Source of the DNA: Aurantiacibacter atlanticus
GTDB lineage: Bacteria > Pseudomonadota > Alphaproteobacteria > Sphingomonadales > Sphingomonadaceae
Direction: 5' to 3'
NCBI RefSeq assembly: GCF_001077815.2
Contig: NZ_CP011310.1
Location: forward strand, 1,116,001-1,180,000
DNA length: 64,000 nucleotides
Position 1 is the stretch's first letter; every line of letters begins with the position of its first letter. The notes below the pieces were generated by a model. The model saw nothing but the letters and a program-made list of their open reading frames with translations, had not been told where the DNA came from and searched no databases. Shown here in pieces: positions 1 through 7,552 of the stretch. The position numbers and the translations under genes were made by a program.

Positions 1-772
1 TTGACAAACTGATTTGTCCAGAGGCGGACGGCTGCGATATGTATGAAGCCGAGATAGCTTGCTGAGGTTTTGTCGTATCGGGTTGCGAGGCGGCGCGAGC
101 ATTTGAGCTTGGCGAAGCACCGCTCTATGCGGTTCCGCAAGGCGTAGGTGACGGTGTCGTGCGGGATCGGCTCTTTGCGATTGGCCTTGGCCGGGATCAC
201 TGGTGTTCCGCCACGCTCAGCGATCGTTTTGCGGATATGGTCGCTATCATAGCCCCGGTCGGCCAGGAATACGCGAGCGGTTGGCAGATCATCATCGACC
301 AGCGCATCAAAGCCCTTGAAGTCGGAAACCTCACCGCCGGTTACTTCCGCCCGGACAGGGAGGCCGTGAGCGTTGCTAATGAGGTGGATTTTGGACGTGA
401 AGCCACCTTTTGAACGGCCAAAACCCTGTCTTTGAGTCCCCCTTTTGCGCCCGCTGCCAAGTGGTGCGCGCGGATCACGGTGCTGTCGATCATCTGGACG
501 CTGTCTGGCGCTGCGCCGCTATCGTTGAGGGCATCGAGCACCAGTTCCCAAAGTCCGGCTAGGGTCCAGCGCCGGAACTGGCGATACACGCTCGACCACT
601 TGCCGAACTCTTCAGGCAGATCACGCCAGGCAGCACCAGTGCGAGCAATCCAGAAAATGCCATCGAGAACAAGGCGGTGGTTGGAGGCCGGGCGACCGCC
701 TTGCCCCCGGATCGCCATCAAAAAGGGTTCAAAGAATGCCCACTCGGTATCCTCCATCAGCAACCGCGCCAA
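1..772 (-). CDS. IS5-family transposase, two-frame (orfA/orfB), 3' end at window edge
   Basis: The first frame (772 down to 341) encodes a DUF4096-type N-terminus with the motifs GAAWRDLPEEFGKW and MIDSTVIRAH, the first catalytic Asp region of the DDE domain. The second half is in another frame, from about 430 to base 1. Read on the minus strand it contains GGFTSKIH, FLADRGYDSD and RNRIERCFAKLK, which carry the second Asp and the Glu of the DDE triad. The frames meet at an AAAAGGGGG run near 437-446, a plausible programmed -1 frameshift site. The stop codon lies just outside the window. Nothing suggests damage, so the element may be active. Confidence 0.8.
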
Positions 773-845
773 GATAACCTCCGCAAAAGCTATCTTGAAT
801 CACAACTCAGCCCGTTTGTGAATCCTGTTTGTCAACAGGGCCTAG
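1..845 (-). mobile_element. IS5-family insertion sequence (IS427-like), left end cut by window
   Basis: The right terminus (about 827-845) reads GTTTGTCAACAGGGCCTAG. Its reverse complement continues into the first bases of the window (TTGACAAAC), so the left terminal repeat is only partly present and about ten bases lie outside. The transposase is on the minus strand and is split over two frames, as in the IS427 group of IS5. The right end ends in CTAG, which is also the start of the next element, so the two elements abut with no spacer. Confidence 0.85.
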
Positions 846-923
846 GTCCTGTTGACAAAAGCTTGGTAGGGATTCCCAAAACCGCCATCGGGTGATTCAA
901 GGCTGCTTTTTGCAGGAGCAGGC

Positions 924-1705
924 ATGGCGCGCGGAGATTTGACGGACGCGGAATGGGAACTGATCGGGCCACTGTTGCCGTCAGAACGGGGCCGCTGGGC
1001 ACGACCGGCGCAGGATAATCGGCGCTTTCTCGATGGCATGCTCCATGTTCTGCGGGTCGGTTGCCCCTGGCGCGACATGCACGAGCGATACGGCAAGTGG
1101 AACTCGGTCTACGTCCGCTTCCGACGATGGGCCGAGCAAGGCGTATGGGATGCCTTGCTCGCCACGCTGGTCGAGCTGGGCCTGACGGACGATTGGCAAC
1201 ACATGATCGACAGCACCAGTGTCCGGGGCCATTCGCAGGCCGCCGGCGCAAGGGGGGGACTCATAAGGAGGCTTTTGGTCGATCACGCGGCGGTTTTACG
1301 AGCAAAATCCACGCCCGATGTGACAATCAGGGACGGCCTATCGGCTTCATCCTGACCGGCGGTGAGGCATCCGATTACACCGCCGCCGGACCGCTGATGG
1401 ATATACCGGTTGCCGCGCCCAAAGCGCTGCTGGCCGACAAAGGCTATGACGGGGATCGGTTCCGCGAAAGCCTGCTGATTCGGGGCATCCTGCCGATCAT
1501 ACCACCCCGCTCAAACCGCAAGGTTCCTGCGCATCCCGACTATCGTCGTTACAAGGATCGCAACCGCATCGAGCGCATGTTCAACAAGCTCAAACAGTCC
1601 CGCCGGATCGCCACACGATATGACAAGACCGCTCTGTCATTCGCCAGCTTCCTCAACCTCGCCAGCATCCGCCTATGGTTGAAGTCTTTTGTCAACAGGG
1701 CCTAG
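924..1705 (+). CDS. IS5-family transposase, two-frame with programmed -1 frameshift
   Basis: Frame A starts at ATG 924 (MARGDLTDAEWELIGPLLP) and carries the DUF4096 N-terminus and MIDSTSVRGH, the first catalytic Asp. Frame B continues from about 1255 to the TAG at 1703-1705, which lies in the terminal repeat. It carries GGFTSKIHARCD, LLADKGYDGD and RNRIERMFNKLKQ, supplying the second Asp and the Glu of the DDE catalytic site. Frame A runs out at 1355, so the full-length enzyme needs a -1 shift, most simply at the seven-G run 1252-1258. Function is transposition of its own element. Confidence 0.85.
1252..1258 (+). other. Likely programmed -1 frameshift site (G7)
   Basis: Seven consecutive G residues sit exactly where the two transposase frames overlap, between the coding for AGARGG and THKEAFGRSRGG. 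A -1 slip here joins the two halves of the DDE domain. The neighbouring element has a similar AAAAGGGGG run at the same place in its gene, which supports the reading. Confidence 0.6.
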
Positions 1706-1917
1706 GTTCCAGCGTCATGGCGCAGGATCGGATAGCCGACTATGACCCAACCTCAGTGATTGGAGTTTAATCGGTTTTATTTTTTAGGACCGCTGTACTA
1801 TTCTAAGAAATTCAGTCGTGATGGAAACTATGCGGACGGGGATTCATCGCCGTCCGCTTGGTGACAACATCACATTAAGACTTGTGATAAAATTTTTTGT
1901 GTCAACTTTCGTTTCAT
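1706..1917. other. AT-rich gap between IS element and efflux remnant
   Basis: These 212 bases show no convincing gene. They are more AT-rich than the surroundings, with runs such as TTTTATTTTTTAGG near 1775 and AAAATTTTTTGTG near 1890. The break that removed the 5' part of the downstream membrane-fusion gene must lie near the right edge of this stretch. Confidence 0.4.
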
Positions 1918-2766
1918 CTTGTTGGGGCGCCTGAACAGGCGCGTTCGGACAAGCGACTTGCGGACGCGGAACTGGCGCGCGAGCAGGAATTGTGGGAGTT
2001 GCAATCGACGAGCCGCGCTGCGCTCGATCTGGCAATACGCGATGCAGAAAACGCGCAGGCCGCGCTCGAATCCGCGCAATCCTCGGTCGCCATGCGCGAG
2101 GCCGAACTGGCTTAGGCGCGCGCGCGATTGTTGGGTAGTGCACCCGGAGCAAGTGGTGGCGCGATTGCTCTCCGGGCACCGGCATCGGGCCGAATCCTGG
2201 AAGTCATGCAAGAGAGCGCCGCCACGCTTGCGGCAGGAACGCCCATTGTCGAAATCGGTGATGTCGGCAGCGACCTGGAAGTGCTGGTCGAACTGCTCTC
2301 TACCGATGCCGTGACAGTTTCGCTGGGCGATCCGGTGTTGGTCGAAGGCTGGGGTGGAGATACGCCGCTGCGGGGCGCTGTCGTGCAGCTCGAACCGCAG
2401 GGCTTCACCAAGGTGTCCGCGTTGGGTGTCGAGGAACAACGGGTCAATGCGATCGTGCGCCTATCAGCCGATCAGCCGGAGAGCGCCGGCCTGGGCAGCG
2501 GGTTTCGCGTCGAGGCACGTATCATCGTCTGGCAAGACCGCGACGCGTTGATAGTGCCGGCAAGCGCATTGTTTCGTGATCAGGGCCGCTGGGCGGTGTT
2601 AGCCGTGGACGGCGGCGAGGCGGTGCTGCGGCGCGTCACAATCGGGCGCAATAACGGGACGCAGGCGCAAGTCCTCGAGGGACTGGAAGAGGGCGCGCAG
2701 GTCGTGCTCTATCCCTCTTCGGACCTGGCCGATGGCGAGTCCGTCGAGCAAAGGGAGGTAGGCTGA
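1918..2766 (+). pseudogene. RND/HlyD-type efflux membrane-fusion protein, 5'-truncated with nonsense codon
   Basis: The reading frame encodes the second half of a periplasmic adaptor. It has a coiled-coil hairpin arm rich in Ala, Glu and Arg (ADAELAREQELWELQS), then the lipoyl-like half motif (LRAPASGRILEVMQESAATL) and a beta-barrel with a membrane-proximal domain (DALIVPASALFRDQGRW). An in-frame TAG at 2113-2115 interrupts the hairpin. Changing it to CAG would restore a continuous AELAQARARL, so it looks like a point mutation. The signal peptide and first half are missing. The protein would bridge an inner-membrane pump to the outer-membrane factor encoded 2 bases downstream. A short product from TTG 2128 is possible but would not be functional. 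Confidence 0.75.
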
Positions 2767-2768
2767 TC

Positions 2769-4256
2769 ATGCGAACCCCCGAAGTCCGATTGAGCAGCCC
2801 TCGACGCGCAAGGCGAGCGATCGCGTTGCTAGCCCTGACAGCACTTGCCGGATGTACAACTGCTCAATCGACACCGCAGGCGAACCTCCCGGAACTTCCC
2901 GCCGCATTTATCGCGGCTGATAGTCTGCAAACCGAACCGGTCGACAGCGATTGGTGGACGCGGTTTGACGACCCGCAGCTTGCCGTCCTCGTCAACCGGG
3001 CCGTTTCAGACAACCCTTCCGTGGGCATGGCTCTGGCACGCGTAGCACAGGCACAGGCGCGCGCGCGGATCGCCGGTTCAGATCGCTATCCGCAACTCGA
3101 CCTTGCCCTGTCGGCTTCGCGCCAGCAGCAATCTCTCGCCAGCCTCGGCATCGTGCTGCCCGGAACGGAAGACGAAACGGACGAAACTTTCACCTACGAC
3201 ACATTCCAGCTTTCCGCACAGGTGAGCTGGGAGCTCGATCTGTGGGGCAAGCTTTCCTCGCAAACCGCGGCTGCGCGAGCCGATTTTCTTGCGAGCGAGG
3301 CCAATCTGCTCGCTGCCAGACAATTGATTGCAGCGCAGACAGCGCGCACATATTTCGAAACGATCGAGGCAAACCAGCAGATCGAACTGGCGCAAAGCAC
3401 CGTCGATGCCTTTGCGGAATCGGCGCGTCAGATCGGCAATCGCGTTCAGGTCGGCAGAGCCGCGCCGAACGAAAGCTATCTTGCCAATTCGAACCTGCAG
3501 TCCGCTCGCGCCGAACTCGAGCGCCGCAATCAACAGCGCGCTCGCGCACTTCGGAAACTCGACGCGTTGGTCCGGGCCTATCCCGATGGCGAAGTCGCTC
3601 TAGCCGAGGCTCTGCCCGAGATGCCCCCTGCTCCCCCCGTGGGGCTACCTTCGAACCTCCTCGAGCGCAGGCCGGACATCCTGGCGGCACGCGCTCGGCT
3701 CACTGCCGCTGGCTACAGACTAACTGCGGCGGAACGGTCGTTCCTGCCTCAGATCGCGCTCACCGGATCGGCGGGAACCGCCAGCACCGACATTGCAAAT
3801 ATCTTCGATCCCGATTTCTTCATTTGGTCGGTCGCCGGACGTCTGTTGCAGCCCGTTTTCCAAGGTGGGCGCCTGCGCGCGCAAGTTGCGGCGCGCGAAG
3901 GCGAGCGCGACGAAGCAGTGGAGGCGTTCGCCGATGTGGTTCTGACCGCGTTCTCCGAAGTCGAAATCGCGCTTGCGCTCGACGCCTATCTGGCGCGGCA
4001 GGAAGCGGCCCTGGCCGAAGCTGCGCGTGAAGCCGAGCGATCGGTCGAAGTGGCATTCAATCGCTATTACGTCGGGAAGGAACAGTTTCTGACCGTAATC
4101 GAAGGGCAGCAACGCGCCTATGACGCGCGCAGCACTCTCCTCAGTGTGCGACGGGCGCGGCTGGACAACCGGGTGGCGCTCCATCTGGCCCTGGGGGGTG
4201 GCTTTGCAGACGATCCGGACCAGAGCGCGAGCGGTAATAGTATTGGCAGTCGGTAG
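2769..4256 (+). CDS. NodT-family outer-membrane efflux lipoprotein (OprM/TolC-like)
   Basis: Length 495 aa, the usual size for the family. A signal peptide with the lipobox LAGC places the lipidated Cys at residue 29. Two outer-membrane efflux repeats follow; typical signatures are SWELDLWGKL (about residue 155), LLERRPDI (about 297) and LLQPVFQGGRLRAQVAARE (about 360). The protein forms the trimeric channel of a tripartite exporter. It starts 2 bases after the broken membrane-fusion gene and was clearly its operon partner. No RND inner-membrane pump is present in the window, so the gene is intact but orphaned. Substrate cannot be told from the sequence. Confidence 0.9.
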   Translation: MRTPEVRLSSPRRARRAIALLALTALAGCTTAQSTPQANLPELPAAFIAADSLQTEPVDSDWWTRFDDPQLAVLVNRAVSDNPSVGMALARVAQAQARARIAGSDRYPQLDLALSASRQQQSLASLGIVLPGTEDETDETFTYDTFQLSAQVSWELDLWGKLSSQTAAARADFLASEANLLAARQLIAAQTARTYFETIEANQQIELAQSTVDAFAESARQIGNRVQVGRAAPNESYLANSNLQSARAELERRNQQRARALRKLDALVRAYPDGEVALAEALPEMPPAPPVGLPSNLLERRPDILAARARLTAAGYRLTAAERSFLPQIALTGSAGTASTDIANIFDPDFFIWSVAGRLLQPVFQGGRLRAQVAAREGERDEAVEAFADVVLTAFSEVEIALALDAYLARQEAALAEAAREAERSVEVAFNRYYVGKEQFLTVIEGQQRAYDARSTLLSVRRARLDNRVALHLALGGGFADDPDQSASGNSIGSR

Positions 4257-4336
4257 ATTACGGATCGCTAGAGCATTGGCCGAAGACTACGCTAGGCTAC
4301 ATGCAACGGAGTTGGTCGGCTAATCGGCGTATCGAC

Positions 4337-4745
4337 CAATCAAAGTTCGATAACGATGCGGCCCTTGACCTTGCCGGCTTCAAGATTCGCGAAAACATCG
4401 TTGATGTCCTCCAACCGGGCCTTGCTGATGCGCGTCTTGACCGGCCTTCATTCGCAAACTGCACGGCTTCTGCCAGATCCCTGCGATTGCCGACAATCGA
4501 TCCGCGCATGGTAATCCGCTTCAGCACGACATCGAATATCGGCGTGGGAAATTCTCCGGGCGGCAGTCCGGTCAAGGCGATGGTTCCTTTTCTGCGAACC
4601 ATTTTCAGGGCCTGCGCAAACGCGGGGACCGAAACGGCCGTGACCAGCACGCCCTGAGCCCCTCCATCTGTTGTAGTATTCACATGTTCTGCGGCGTTGT
4701 CGTCCAGCGTATTGATCGTTAGGTTTGGGCCCATATCCTTGGCGG
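4337..4745 (-). pseudogene. Truncated zinc alcohol dehydrogenase, C-terminal fragment
   Basis: Minus-strand coding for the C-terminal third of an AdhP-like enzyme: GGAQGVLVTAVSVPAFAQAL, KGTIALTGLPPGEF and RGSIVGNRRDLAEAVQFA. It is close to identical in long stretches to the C-terminal part of the alcohol dehydrogenase gene at 14775-15195. It has its own 1-bp deletion after QFANEG (around 4442), which shifts the frame and destroys the last 40 residues. The N-terminal zinc-binding half is absent. Homology stops at about 4745, where an IS3-end relic begins, suggesting that an IS event removed the 5' part. Not functional. Confidence 0.85.
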
Positions 4746-4756
4746 TCGCGGGCTCT

Positions 4757-4839
4757 AACCGCCCAAAACACATCAACCAGACGAGGCCCACGTCCGCTAA
4801 TCTACTCCGCGAGTTGTTCCAATGTTCTGACGACGGACA
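4757..4839 (+). mobile_element. Relic of an IS3-family element terminus
   Basis: About 80 bases resemble the reverse complement of the left end of the IS3 element at 20491. They include the region that encodes the end of its orfB, the sequence GACGAGGCCCAC, and a perfect 20-base match AATGTTCTGACGACGGACAC at 4821-4840. The match ends at the terminal ACA of the IS. No transposase is left. The relic lies between the truncated alcohol dehydrogenase and the start codon of the cation ATPase, so it forms the 5' region of that gene. Confidence 0.7.
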
Positions 4840-4849
4840 CCTGAGATTT

Positions 4850-7507
4850 ATGACACCGACGAAAGTTTACGAGTGGCACGCGCTCGACATTCTTGACGCG
4901 CTGGAGGCGCAGAATTCGCAGGCAGAAGGCCTGAACGAAGACACTGCCAGGGACAGGCTCGCCGAATACGGCCCGAACAGCCTGCCTGAAACCAGGTCCA
5001 CACATCCGCTGCTGCGCTTTCTCGAACAGTTCAACAATCCGCTGATCTATTTCCTGCTGGCTGCGTCGGTCGTGACGTTCCTGCTCGACCACGCGATCGA
5101 TGCCGCCGTGATCCTGCTGGTGGTGCTGGTCAACGCCGTGGTGGGTTTCGTCCAAGAGGGACGGGCGGAGACGGCGCTGCAGGGAATGAGCAGTCTGATA
5201 TCGCAGCACGCCATCGTCCTGCGGGATGGAGAGAAGCGCGACATCGACGTTGCCGATCTGGTACCCGGCGACGTTGTTCTGATCGAGGCGGGTGACCGCG
5301 TCCCGGCGGATCTGCGGATCCTTCGCGCGCGCGGGCTCGCCATCGAGGAGGCGGCGCTTACCGGCGAATCGCTCGCAGCCGAGAAGCAGCAGGAACCTGC
5401 ATCGATCGCTGCCCCGCTTGGCGACCGAAGCTCGATGGCTTTTTCCGGCATGCTGGTCGTCCGCGGCCAGGCGACCGGCCTCGTCGTGAATACCGGCATC
5501 AGCACCGAGATCGGCAAGATCAGCGGCATGCTGCAACAAGTGCCGCCGCTGGTGACACCCCTGCTGCAACAGATCAATTCCTTCGCCCGTCTGCTGACTT
5601 TCGTCATCCTCGGCTTCGGGGCAGCGCTGTTCGCTTTTGCGGTCCTGATACGCGGCTTCGATCCGACCGAAGCTTTGATTGCCGTTGTCGCCGTTGCCGT
5701 GGGCGCGATCCCCGAAGGTCTGCCTGCCGTGATCACCATAACCCTCGCCATCGGCGTCCAGCGCATGGCCAGCCGCAGGGCGGTGATCCGCAAGCTGCCT
5801 GCGGTGGAATCGCTTGGAGCGACTAGCGTCATCTGCAGCGACAAGACTGGCACGCTGACCCGCAACGAGATGAAAGTCGTGCGCCTCATCACCGCCGAAG
5901 GCGAGTTTGGTGCAAGCGGCGTTGGCTATGCACCTGAGGGTACGGTGATGCCGATGAGGGGAACCCTTGCCGGCATTGATGTGCCTGACGCGTTGATTCG
6001 CTGCGGCGCGCTGTGCAACGACGCGCGACTGACGCAGCAGGACGGTCAGTGGAGCGTCGCCGGCGATCCGATGGAGGGCGCATTGCTGGCGCTTGCCGCC
6101 AAGGCGGAAACCGACACCGAGCGCCTTCGCGGCGAGTGGCCGCGGCTTGATCAGATACCCTTCGATGCCTCCTATCGATACATGGCTACGCTGCATCGCG
6201 GGCCGGACGAAGAGCATGTCGTCTATATCAAGGGCGCGCCCGAGGCGGTGCTGGCGCTGTGCGAAGAGACTGCCCAGGAAATTGAATGGTCGGGACGTGT
6301 CGAACGCGCGGCCGCGCAAGGCGAACGCCTGCTGGGTTTCGCCATGCTCCGGCTCGAACGGCCAAGAGAGCGCATCACCCATGCAGACCTGAAGAATGCG
6401 CGGATGCTGGGGTTGATGGGTTTCGTCGATCCGCCGCGCGAGGAGGCGAAGCGGGCGATTGCAGAATGTCGCTCGGCCGGTATCGCGATCAAGATGATCA
6501 CCGGCGATCATGCCGCGACCGCCGTGGCGATCGCCGGGCAGTTGAACCTTGCGGACAATCCGCAGGCTTTGACCGGCACCGAGATCGAGGCACTGGACGA
6601 CGACGAGCTGGCTCGGCGTGTGGAGCAGGTTTCGGTGTTCGCGCGCGCCAGCCCCGAGCACAAGCTGCGCATCGTGCGCGCGCTGCAATCGCATGGCCAT
6701 ATCGTCGCGATGACCGGGGACGGGGTCAACGATGCCCCCTCGCTCAAACAGGCCGACGTCGGCACCGCCATGGGCGTCGCGGGGACCGAGGCCGCGCGCG
6801 AAGCCTCCGAAATGGTGCTGCTCGACGACAATTTCGCATCGATTGTAGCCGCCGTACGCGAAGGCCGCACTGTCTACGACAATATCCGCAAGGTTATCGC
6901 CTGGACCCTGCCAACCAGTGGAGGCGAGGCGGTTGTGATCGTGCTCGCCATCCTCGCCGGCTTCGCGCTGCCCATGACTGCGACGCAAATCTTGTGGATC
7001 AATCTTGTGACCACGGTGACGCTAGGCCTCGTTCTTGCCTTCGAGCCACCCGAGCCGGGCGTCATGGAACGGCCTCCGCGCAGGCGCGATACGCCGCTGC
7101 TGACGCCGCTCCTCGTCTGGCGCGTGGCACTGGTTTCGGCATTGTTCGCGGCCGTATCGCTGTTGATTTTCTTCGGCGCGCAATCACAGGGCGCCAGCGT
7201 GGAAAAGGCCCGTACGATGGTGGTCAACATGCTGGTGGTTGCCGAGATCGCCTATCTTTTCAATGTTCGCTTCCTGCACATGCGTTCACTCACGTTAAGG
7301 GGGGCGCTCGGCACCAGACCCGTACTGGTCGCGCTGGCGATTGTGATCGTCGCGCAGATCGCCTTTACTTACCTGCCGTTCCTGCAACTGGTTTTTGAAA
7401 CAGAGTCGCTTACCATCGGCGAAGGAGCAATTATCATTGTGATCGGCTTCATATTGTTGCTGCTTCTGGAAGCCGAGAAGCGGATCACCCGCAGATATGC
7501 GATGTGA
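4850..7507 (+). CDS. Cation-transporting P-type ATPase (P2 type, Ca2+/H+ ATPase-like)
   Basis: Length 885 aa from ATG 4850. The frame is open further upstream but runs into the IS relic, and the family N-terminus (YEWHALDILDALEAQ) begins here. Signature elements are all present: actuator TGES (Glu 173), PEGLPAVITITLAIG in the membrane, phosphorylation motif CSDKTGTLTRNE (Asp 331), MITGDHAATA, and the hinge MTGDGVNDAPS (Asp 624). The C-terminus has the extra transmembrane segments of P2 pumps. It uses ATP to move a cation across the inner membrane; the substrate is unresolved. A GH65 phosphorylase gene follows 45 bases downstream, probably in the same transcript. No clear Shine-Dalgarno is visible. 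Confidence 0.9.
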   Translation: MTPTKVYEWHALDILDALEAQNSQAEGLNEDTARDRLAEYGPNSLPETRSTHPLLRFLEQFNNPLIYFLLAASVVTFLLDHAIDAAVILLVVLVNAVVGFVQEGRAETALQGMSSLISQHAIVLRDGEKRDIDVADLVPGDVVLIEAGDRVPADLRILRARGLAIEEAALTGESLAAEKQQEPASIAAPLGDRSSMAFSGMLVVRGQATGLVVNTGISTEIGKISGMLQQVPPLVTPLLQQINSFARLLTFVILGFGAALFAFAVLIRGFDPTEALIAVVAVAVGAIPEGLPAVITITLAIGVQRMASRRAVIRKLPAVESLGATSVICSDKTGTLTRNEMKVVRLITAEGEFGASGVGYAPEGTVMPMRGTLAGIDVPDALIRCGALCNDARLTQQDGQWSVAGDPMEGALLALAAKAETDTERLRGEWPRLDQIPFDASYRYMATLHRGPDEEHVVYIKGAPEAVLALCEETAQEIEWSGRVERAAAQGERLLGFAMLRLERPRERITHADLKNARMLGLMGFVDPPREEAKRAIAECRSAGIAIKMITGDHAATAVAIAGQLNLADNPQALTGTEIEALDDDELARRVEQVSVFARASPEHKLRIVRALQSHGHIVAMTGDGVNDAPSLKQADVGTAMGVAGTEAAREASEMVLLDDNFASIVAAVREGRTVYDNIRKVIAWTLPTSGGEAVVIVLAILAGFALPMTATQILWINLVTTVTLGLVLAFEPPEPGVMERPPRRRDTPLLTPLLVWRVALVSALFAAVSLLIFFGAQSQGASVEKARTMVVNMLVVAEIAYLFNVRFLHMRSLTLRGALGTRPVLVALAIVIVAQIAFTYLPFLQLVFETESLTIGEGAIIIVIGFILLLLLEAEKRITRRYAM

Positions 7508-7552
7508 CATCGGCATTCGTCCATCCATTCCCCCTACGATCAGGAAAAATCC

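Larger units (their letters stand above)
842..1705 (+). mobile_element. IS5-family insertion sequence (IS427-like), complete
   Basis: Terminal inverted repeats of about 20 bp begin with CTAGGTCCTGTTGACAAAAG at 842. The right end, read as complement, is CTAGGCCCTGTTGACAAAAG, ending at 1705, so there is one mismatch. CTAG at both outer ends fits the TA/CTAG target preference of this group. The element is 864 bp and holds one two-frame transposase. It is a different element from the abutting one at 1-845: orientation is opposite and the proteins clearly differ. Confidence 0.9.

Noticed and set aside
4802..6988. Very long open frame on the minus strand opposite the cation ATPase
   Set aside because: Composition is His/Gln/Arg-rich with no domain, and it mirrors the codon pattern of the ATPase, whose motifs are perfect. 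Typical antisense shadow in GC-rich DNA.
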